From Oscillospiraceae bacterium (GTDB lineage: Bacteria; Bacillota; Clostridia; Oscillospirales; Oscillospiraceae): a stretch of DNA of 32,375 nucleotides. This document shows, one piece after another, positions 9,320-14,558 of this stretch; the first letter of the stretch is position 1, and every line of letters begins with the position of its first letter. The stretch spans positions 1 to 32,375 of the forward strand of contig JAFUFT010000015.1 in the NCBI GenBank assembly GCA_017469795.1, written 5' to 3'. The position numbers and the translations under genes are program-made. The notes below the pieces were generated by a model. That model was not told the DNA's origin. It was given only the letters and a program-made list of their open reading frames with translations, and did no database searches.

Positions 9320-11326
9320 GTGGAGATTATCATAAATCAGGAAACGAATGCAAGCACTCCGAAGCGGAGCACCAGTGCCGGGAAGCGTCCCGCCAGCGGC
9401 AAACGCCCTGCCAGCGGCCAGCGCTCCGCCAGCGGTCAGCGCTCCGCCAGCGGCCAGCGCTCCGCGAACGGCCAGCGCTCCGCGAACGGTCAGCGCTCCG
9501 CCGCCGCAAGCCGCGCCCCCGCGAAAAAACGGAAAAAGAAAAAGAGCCGCGGTAATCCGCTGCTTGTCACATTGATCATCGCTCTGATTCTGGTTATCGG
9601 CGTGTTCGCCGCCATGGGCGTCTATGTGATGCGTTATAAGAACTACGACAAGATCCTGCCTAACGTCTATGTGGCGGGCGTCGACGTAGGCGGCATGACC
9701 AAGGAGCAGGCCAGGTCCACCATCGAGTCCAGCCTGACCCAGACGAAACAGCAGAGCGTCAACGTCAATCTGCCGGACAAGGTTCTGACCTTCACGCCCC
9801 GGCAGGATACGGTATTGATCAATGTGGATCAGGCAGTGGACGAAGCGTATGCCTACGGCCGCTCCAACACCAACCCGTTCACCATTGCCCGGGCGATTCA
9901 GGCTGCGCAGCGCCGCCGCAACGACATCGACATCACATCCGCCATCCAGGTGGATACCGAGTATATCCATCAGCTCATCGACTCCACCGCGTCGGAGGTC
10001 TCCAAGCCCCTGACGGAGTCCCAGGTCCAGGCGGACATGAACACCCATACCATCACTGTCACCGTGGGTACGCCCAGCCGCTCTCTGAACACCGAAGAAC
10101 TCTATAATCTGGTGGCGGCGGCCTTCAGCAACTCCGATTACAGCGACATCGACTTTGACTATGATGTGTCCTATCCGGATACGATCGAGCTGGATGATCT
10201 CTACGAGCAGCTCACCTCGGAGGCGAAGGACGCCAAGTACGATCCCGACAGCGACAGTGTCCTGCCGGAGACCGTAGGATACGCGCCCCAAACAGCCCTG
10301 GACGACGCCAACGAGCAGCTGGCCATGGCCTCCGCAGGAGAGACCCTCACCTTCAGCTTCACCGAAACGCAGCCAGAGCTGACGGCGGACGAGCTGGAGT
10401 CCATGCTGTTCCGGGATTGCCTGTCTGAGACCGGAACCTCCTATCTGGGCGGCAGCAGCGGCCGTACCACCAACGTGGAGTTGGCCTGCGAGGCCATTGA
10501 CGGCACGGTGGTTCAGCCCGGCGAAGTGTTCTCCTTTAATGATACCGTTGGAGAGCGCACCGCTGACAAGGGATATCGCGAGGCCATTGTCTATGTGTCC
10601 GGCAAGTCTGAGAACGAGCTTGGCGGCGGTGTCTGCCAGGTGGCTTCTACCATTTACTATTGCGCCATGTACGCCGATCTGGAGATCGTGGAACGGGCGG
10701 AACACCAGTTCATCGTGGACTATGTGCCCGGCGGCCTGGACGCCACCGTTTACTACGGCTATCAGGACTTCAAGTTCCGCAACGACACCGACTACCCCAT
10801 CCGCATCGACGCCTATCTCTATGACGGAGACTGCTGCATTGAGCTCTGGGGCACCAATGTGAACGGAAAATATGTGGAGATCGAATCCGAGTGCGTGGAG
10901 GTCATCCCCTTCAGCACCATCACCGTCTCCAGCTCCAGCGAAGTTCAGTCCGGTTATACCGGCTATGTCTACGAAATCACCCGGTATGTATATGACGGAG
11001 ATGACAACCTGATCCGCACCGACACCACAGAAGATCTGGACAAGCTGGGCGATCAGGGGCTTGGCACCAGCTACTACGACAAGCGTGATAAGAAGGTCCT
11101 TGGCTCTACGACGCCTTCTTATACGCCTTCGACACCCTCTGCTGAACCCTCCACAGAGCCCTCCACGGAACCGTCTTCGGAGCCGTCTACAGAACCCTCG
11201 ACAGAACCGTCCACGGAACCCGATCCAGTGCCGTCCACGGAACCTGCGCCGGATCCCGATCCTGTCCCCGACCCGGATCCTGCGCCGGATCCCGCACCGG
11301 ATCCGGCACCGGAACCGGATGCATAA
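9320..11326 (+). CDS. Membrane-anchored VanW/YoaR-family cell-wall protein with terminal repeats
   Basis: Likely a cell-surface protein acting on or binding peptidoglycan; the exact role of VanW domains is unknown. The cytosolic N-terminus (about residues 1-78) is strongly basic and contains hexapeptide A-S/N-G-Q-R-S repeats. One transmembrane helix follows at about 81-104. The extracellular part holds a YoaR-like peptidoglycan-binding region beginning NVYVAGVDVGGMTKEQA. The VanW domain shows GRTTNVELACEAIDG, GEVFSFNDTVGERT, GGGVCQVASTIYYCA and FRNDTDYPIRI. The C-terminus is a PSTEP/PDPAP-rich tail, probably wall-spanning. The start is unclear: the first in-frame codon after a TAG stop is GTG 9320, which has no ribosome binding site. 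A GGAG at 9322-9325 instead points to the ATA at 9332, which would give a start reading MNQETN. It has its own promoter and terminator, so it is monocistronic. Confidence 0.9.
   Translation: MEIIINQETNASTPKRSTSAGKRPASGKRPASGQRSASGQRSASGQRSANGQRSANGQRSAAASRAPAKKRKKKKSRGNPLLVTLIIALILVIGVFAAMGVYVMRYKNYDKILPNVYVAGVDVGGMTKEQARSTIESSLTQTKQQSVNVNLPDKVLTFTPRQDTVLINVDQAVDEAYAYGRSNTNPFTIARAIQAAQRRRNDIDITSAIQVDTEYIHQLIDSTASEVSKPLTESQVQADMNTHTITVTVGTPSRSLNTEELYNLVAAAFSNSDYSDIDFDYDVSYPDTIELDDLYEQLTSEAKDAKYDPDSDSVLPETVGYAPQTALDDANEQLAMASAGETLTFSFTETQPELTADELESMLFRDCLSETGTSYLGGSSGRTTNVELACEAIDGTVVQPGEVFSFNDTVGERTADKGYREAIVYVSGKSENELGGGVCQVASTIYYCAMYADLEIVERAEHQFIVDYVPGGLDATVYYGYQDFKFRNDTDYPIRIDAYLYDGDCCIELWGTNVNGKYVEIESECVEVIPFSTITVSSSSEVQSGYTGYVYEITRYVYDGDDNLIRTDTTEDLDKLGDQGLGTSYYDKRDKKVLGSTTPSYTPSTPSAEPSTEPSTEPSSEPSTEPSTEPSTEPDPVPSTEPAPDPDPVPDPDPAPDPAPDPAPEPDA
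9392..9499 (+). repeat. Six tandem 18-bp repeats in the VanW-family gene
   Basis: Six in-frame 18-bp units encode ASGKRP, then ASGQRS three times, then ANGQRS twice. Nucleotide identity between units is very high (GGC/GGT is the only difference within pairs), so they look recently expanded. They make the cytosolic tail positively charged and could vary in number between strains. Confidence 0.9.
11144..11323 (+). repeat. Repeats coding for the proline-rich C-terminal tail
   Basis: Degenerate 12-bp repeats encode EPST/EPSS units, followed by repeats encoding PDPDP/APDPAP. The composition (Pro, Asp, Glu, Ser, Thr) is typical of extended wall-spanning stalks. Confidence 0.85.
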
Positions 11327-11332
11327 ATCCAC

Positions 11333-11361
11333 GCCCCCTCCCTTCGGAGGGGGCATTTTTT
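11333..11361 (+). terminator. Rho-independent terminator after the VanW-family gene
   Basis: 9-bp GC stem (GCCCCCTCC with GGAGGGGGC, loop CTTC) followed by ATTTTTTCT. This is a canonical terminator seven bases after the stop codon. Confidence 0.93.
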
Positions 11362-11362
11362 C

Positions 11363-11390
11363 TTGACATCCTCCGATAATCTGATACCAT
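11363..11390 (+). promoter_or_regulatory. Promoter for the mocR-mobB-DUF523 genes
   Basis: TTGACA at 11363-11368, a 16-bp spacer, and TACCAT at 11385-11390. The -35 directly follows the preceding terminator. The -10 overlaps an ATACCA half-site, so the regulator could repress its own promoter. Confidence 0.65.
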
Positions 11391-11422
11391 AAAATCAACA
11401 GTTATGGAAAGGAAGCTGGTAT
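11384..11422. promoter_or_regulatory. Inverted ATACCA/TGGTAT pair, candidate MocR operator
   Basis: ATACCA at 11384-11389 and its complement TGGTAT at 11417-11422 are 27 bp apart (arms extend to GATACCA/TGGTATC). The first overlaps the -10 box; the second lies between the ribosome binding site and the ATG. GabR of B. subtilis, a MocR protein, is known to bind ATACCA repeats. The assignment here is inference, and the arrangement is inverted rather than direct. Confidence 0.45.
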
Positions 11423-11423
11423 C

Positions 11424-12812
11424 ATGATCCTGTTGCCCGAGGACAGTCCGCTGCCTCTGTATCAGCAGCTCTATCTGCAGCTGCGGCAGGAGATCCAATC
11501 CGGGAACATCGCCGCCGGCGAAAGGCTGCCCTCTAAGCGAAAGCTGTCGGAACAGCTCAGCGTCTCCATCAACACGGTGGAGGGCGCCTATACGCAGCTG
11601 GAGGCAGAGGGCTTCGTCTCCGCCAGTCCGCGCAGGGGCTTCTATGTTCTGGAGACCGGCATGCTTCCGATCCCGGAAAAGTCCCGGCCTGTGTCGGTCC
11701 AGGAATCGCCTGCCGACGCCTCGGCCTTCCTGGTGGATTTCTCCCCCTCCGGCATGGCCCGGCAGCAGTTTCCCTTCGGCATCTGGCGCCGCCTGCTGAA
11801 AAACTGCTTCAACGAATACGATGATCAGCTTCTGCTCCGCACACCGCAGCAGGGAGACCCCGGGCTTCGGGAGCAGGTGGCGGAATACCTCTACCGAGTC
11901 CGGGGCGTACAGTGTACGCCGGATCAGATCATCATCGGCGCCGGTAGCGACAACCTACTATTCATCCTGTCCTACATTCTCCCGGAGGAATATGAACTGG
12001 CCGTGGAAAACCCCCTCTACAACCGGGCGCCGCAACTGTTTTCCCGGATGGGTCATCCCATTTCCACCGTCCCCGTGATTCCCGGCGGGCTGGATCTCCC
12101 GGCGCTGCCGGACCGGGACCGGGTGCTGGTTTACACCACTCCCTCCCATCAATATCCGCTGGGCTACGCCATGCCCATCGGTCAGCGGACCGCGCTGCTC
12201 CGCTGGAGCGCAGAACTGCCGGAGCGGTATATCATTGAGGACGATTACGACTCTGAATTCCGGTATTCCTCCCGTCCCATCCCCTCCCTGCAGAGCATCG
12301 ACTCCGGCGGCCGGGTAATCTATCTGGGCACCTTTTCCCGCAGCGTGGCCCCCGCCCTTCGGATCAGCTATATGGTGCTTCCCCGGCCGCTGCTGGATCT
12401 GTTTCACGCCCGTTATCAGGGCTACAGCTCCACCGTTTCCGGATTTGAACAGGCGGTCCTTCGGGAATTTATGGCCTCGGGCCATTTTGAGACTCATGTG
12501 AACCGGATGCGGATCTACTACCGGGCCAGACGGCAGTGCCTGGTGGACGCGCTCGCGCCGATGGGACCTGTTTCGGAAATTCTGGGCGAGCCGGCGGGAC
12601 ACCATTTGACGCTTCGGATCCGCAACGGAATGACCGAATCGGATCTGGTTGCTTCCGCCGCCGGCCAGGGCGTCCGGGTCTACCCGATTTCCCCGTATTT
12701 TCTTCGGGACGTGCCCGCCGGATATCAATCCACCGTTCTGCTTGGCTTCGGCGGCCTGCAGGACGACGCGATCCGGCAGGGCGCCGCTCTGCTGTATGAA
12801 GCCTGGACCTGA
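11424..12812 (+). CDS. MocR/GabR-type regulator (GntR HTH fused to aminotransferase fold), PLP lysine replaced
   Basis: The N-terminal winged helix (LPLYQQLYLQLRQEIQSG, LPSKRKLSEQLSVSINTVEG) is GntR-type. The C-terminal part (about residue 110 on) has the fold-type I aminotransferase layout: AGSDNLLFILSYIL, VENPLYNRAP, TTPSHQYPLG, and EDDYDSEFRY with the pyridine-contacting aspartate. The PLP-binding position reads YLGTFSRSVAPALR: R306 stands where GabR and most MocR proteins have lysine (GTFSK). A covalent PLP aldimine therefore cannot form; the cofactor may bind non-covalently, or another ligand may be sensed. ATG 11424 has AAAGGAAG upstream. mobB follows after 14 bases, suggesting one transcript. 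Target genes are unknown; autoregulation is plausible. Confidence 0.9.
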   Translation: MILLPEDSPLPLYQQLYLQLRQEIQSGNIAAGERLPSKRKLSEQLSVSINTVEGAYTQLEAEGFVSASPRRGFYVLETGMLPIPEKSRPVSVQESPADASAFLVDFSPSGMARQQFPFGIWRRLLKNCFNEYDDQLLLRTPQQGDPGLREQVAEYLYRVRGVQCTPDQIIIGAGSDNLLFILSYILPEEYELAVENPLYNRAPQLFSRMGHPISTVPVIPGGLDLPALPDRDRVLVYTTPSHQYPLGYAMPIGQRTALLRWSAELPERYIIEDDYDSEFRYSSRPIPSLQSIDSGGRVIYLGTFSRSVAPALRISYMVLPRPLLDLFHARYQGYSSTVSGFEQAVLREFMASGHFETHVNRMRIYYRARRQCLVDALAPMGPVSEILGEPAGHHLTLRIRNGMTESDLVASAAGQGVRVYPISPYFLRDVPAGYQSTVLLGFGGLQDDAIRQGAALLYEAWT

Positions 12813-12826
12813 AAGGAGTCGTTTTC

Positions 12827-13345
12827 ATGGATCCCCATTTCACCCCTGTAATCACCTTCGTCGGCCTCTCCGGCACCGGGAAGACCACGTTTCTGGAGAA
12901 GCTCATCCCGGTGCTCAAGGACCGCGGTCTCCGGCTGGCGGTGCTAAAGCACGACGCCCATCACTTTGAAATGGACCGTCCCGGGAAGGACACCTATCGA
13001 TTCTCCGCAGCAGGCGCCGATGTGGTGGCCATCTCCAACCGGGAAAAATTCGCTATGATCGAGCAACCCTCTGCGGAGCTTTCTCTGGAGGAGATCATCT
13101 CACGCCTGCCGGAGGTGGATCTGGTGCTGACCGAGGGCTACAAGAAAAATGACCGCCCCAAGATCGAGATCCACCGTGCGGTGCTGAACCGGCCGCTGAT
13201 TGCCGCCCCGGAAGAGCTGCTTGCCGTCATGACGGACGAAGCGCTCCCCGTCTCCGTCCCCCAGCTTCCGCTGACGGACGCCGACGGCTGCGCCGATCTG
13301 ATCCTCCGGTATATGCGCCAATACAGCGGGGAGGCAGAAGGATGA
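12827..13345 (+). CDS. mobB: MobB-type molybdopterin-guanine dinucleotide adapter GTPase
   Basis: P-loop protein of the MobB family, which assists MobA in attaching GMP to molybdopterin. The 172-residue protein has Walker A GLSGTGKTT near the N-terminus, VLKHDAHHFEMDRPGKDTYR (the characteristic KHDxHxFxxDxPGKDTxR motif), and LVLTEGYKK. The start ATG 12827 follows AAAGGAG. No other molybdenum cofactor gene lies in the window. It overlaps the next gene by four bases, so the two are translationally coupled. Confidence 0.92.
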   Translation: MDPHFTPVITFVGLSGTGKTTFLEKLIPVLKDRGLRLAVLKHDAHHFEMDRPGKDTYRFSAAGADVVAISNREKFAMIEQPSAELSLEEIISRLPEVDLVLTEGYKKNDRPKIEIHRAVLNRPLIAAPEELLAVMTDEALPVSVPQLPLTDADGCADLILRYMRQYSGEAEG

Positions 13346-13773
13346 TGCCGCTTCTGGTCAGCGCTTGCCTGTTGGGGGTCCCCTGCAAATACAACGGGAG
13401 AGACAACGGCTGTCCGAAGGTCGCTGCCCTGAAGGGCCGGTATCATCTGATCCCCGTCTGTCCCGAGCAGCTGGGCGGACTTCCCACGCCCAGGCTGCCA
13501 GCCGAATGCCGGGGCGGCCGGGTGGTCAATCGGGCCGGTGAGGATGTAACGGACCGGTTTGCCGCAGGGGCTCAGGCGGCGCTTCATCTGGCTGAGATGC
13601 TGTCCTGCCAGGGGGCGGTCCTCAAGTCTCGCAGCCCCTCATGCGGCAGCGGCGCAATCTACGACGGAACCTTTACTGGTGCGCTAACCTCTGGAGACGG
13701 CGTCACAGCCCGGCTTCTCAAGGACCACGGCTTTCCCGTCTACACGGAGGAGGACGTGGATAAAATCCCCTGA
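13342..13773 (+). CDS. DUF523 family protein (TudS-like desulfidase)
   Basis: A 143-residue member of DUF523, a family that includes the Fe-S-dependent thiouracil desulfidase TudS. The signature elements are present: SACLLGVPCKYNG with C9 and C15, VCPEQLGGLPTPR with C40, and KSRSPSCGSG with another cysteine. These are the expected cluster ligands and active-site residues. The start overlaps the mobB stop (ATGA), and GGGGAGG lies about 7 bases upstream. The substrate here is not known; desulfuration of a small thiolated compound or sulfur handling near MobB are options. There is no terminator before the next promoter, but the following T-rich DNA lies close to its stop. Confidence 0.88.
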   Translation: MMPLLVSACLLGVPCKYNGRDNGCPKVAALKGRYHLIPVCPEQLGGLPTPRLPAECRGGRVVNRAGEDVTDRFAAGAQAALHLAEMLSCQGAVLKSRSPSCGSGAIYDGTFTGALTSGDGVTARLLKDHGFPVYTEEDVDKIP

Positions 13774-13789
13774 AATCGCCGGTTTTTTC

Positions 13790-13818
13790 TTGACGGAGCC
13801 TGAAATCCGTGCTATATT
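13790..13818 (+). promoter_or_regulatory. Promoter of the manganese-export transcript
   Basis: TTGACG at 13790-13795, a 17-bp spacer, and TATATT at 13813-13818, giving a start near 13825, exactly at the 5' edge of the riboswitch P1 helix. Confidence 0.8.
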
Positions 13819-13828
13819 TGAACGGATT
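13804..13828. promoter_or_regulatory. Dyad symmetric over the -10 box, candidate operator
   Basis: AATCCGT (13804-13810) and ACGGATT (13822-13828) form a perfect 7-bp inverted repeat with an 11-bp centre that contains the -10 hexamer. Placement is ideal for a repressor. The right arm also supplies part of riboswitch P1, so some of the symmetry could be coincidental. No regulator is assigned. Confidence 0.4.
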
Positions 13829-13941
13829 AAGGGAGTAGTCAGCGCCGGCCTCGGCGTGATGGAGCCAACAACCTCGGGCGTCCGCCCTGGCTTCGTATGA
13901 AATGACGAGACTTATCTGTCCGCAGATAAGTCTCTTTTCTT
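13825..13941 (+). promoter_or_regulatory. yybP-ykoY manganese riboswitch
   Basis: The leader carries the two conserved internal-loop segments of the class: GGGAGTAG near the 5' side (about 13832-13839) and CCTCGGGCG further on (about 13872-13880), with intervening GC helices. GATTAAG (13825-13831) can pair with CTTATC (13911-13916), with one bulged base, as helix P1. CTTATC is also part of the terminator stem, so Mn2+-stabilised P1 would block termination and switch expression on. The downstream genes, mntP and a P-type ATPase, are typical targets of this class. Confidence 0.93.
13907..13941 (+). terminator. Riboswitch expression-platform terminator
   Basis: Perfect 12-bp stem (GAGACTTATCTG with CAGATAAGTCTC, TCCG loop) followed by TTTTCTT. 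Its left arm competes with riboswitch helix P1. Confidence 0.93.
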
Positions 13942-13971
13942 ATACTGTTACTGTAAACTGGGGGAATGTAC

Positions 13972-14535
13972 GTGAGTCTGATTGAGCTGCTGATCCTGGC
14001 CATAGGGCTGAGCATGGACGCCTTTGCCGTCTCCATCTGCAAGGGGCTGTCTGTCCGGAAGCTGCTGCCGCGGCACATGCTGATCTGCGGTCTGTACTTT
14101 GGCGGATTTCAGGCGCTGATGCCGTTTCTGGGATGGCTGCTGGGGGTTCGGTTCCAGGCGCTCATCGCCAACGTGGACCACTGGATCGCCTTTATTCTTC
14201 TGGGAATCATCGGGTTCAACATGATCCGGGAGGCGCGATGTCCCGACGAGGAACTCCCCGATCCCGACTTCGGCCTGAAATCCATGCTGGCCCTGGCCGT
14301 GGCCACCAGCATCGACGCCATGGCGGTGGGCGTGACCTTCGCCTTTCTGTCCGTTCGGATCCTGCCCGCCATTGCGCTCATTGGGCTGACCACCTTTCTC
14401 TGTTCCGCAGCCGGCGTGAAGATCGGCAACCTGTTCGGCCTGAAGTACAAGTCCAGGGCAGAACTGTTCGGCGGCGTGGTCCTAATCGCCATCGGCTTAA
14501 AGATATTGATCGAGCACCTGTTTTTCGGCGGCTGA
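13972..14535 (+). CDS. mntP: Manganese efflux pump MntP
   Basis: Small inner-membrane Mn2+ exporter with six predicted helices. The two family motifs are visible: [16 protein letters not shown] in helix 1 and [17 protein letters not shown] in helix 4, each with the membrane aspartate needed for transport. I chose GTG 13972 (giving MSLIELL) because GGGGGA lies 6 bases upstream. The in-frame ATG at 13966 overlaps that ribosome binding site and would add only two residues. It is the first gene behind the yybP-ykoY riboswitch and is followed after 23 bases by the P-type ATPase. The role is protection against excess manganese. Confidence 0.95.
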   Translation: MSLIELLILAIGLSMDAFAVSICKGLSVRKLLPRHMLICGLYFGGFQALMPFLGWLLGVRFQALIANVDHWIAFILLGIIGFNMIREARCPDEELPDPDFGLKSMLALAVATSIDAMAVGVTFAFLSVRILPAIALIGLTTFLCSAAGVKIGNLFGLKYKSRAELFGGVVLIAIGLKILIEHLFFGG

Positions 14536-14558
14536 CGCCACGATCGGGAGGTTAAACC

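Noticed and set aside
9256..9555. 99-codon + strand frame rich in Arg and Ala
   Set aside because: It starts inside the promoter and overlaps the repeat region out of frame; no ribosome binding site.
9266..11398. 710-codon open frame on the - strand
   Set aside because: Antisense to the VanW-family gene; its Arg/Gly repeats are the complement of the coding repeats.
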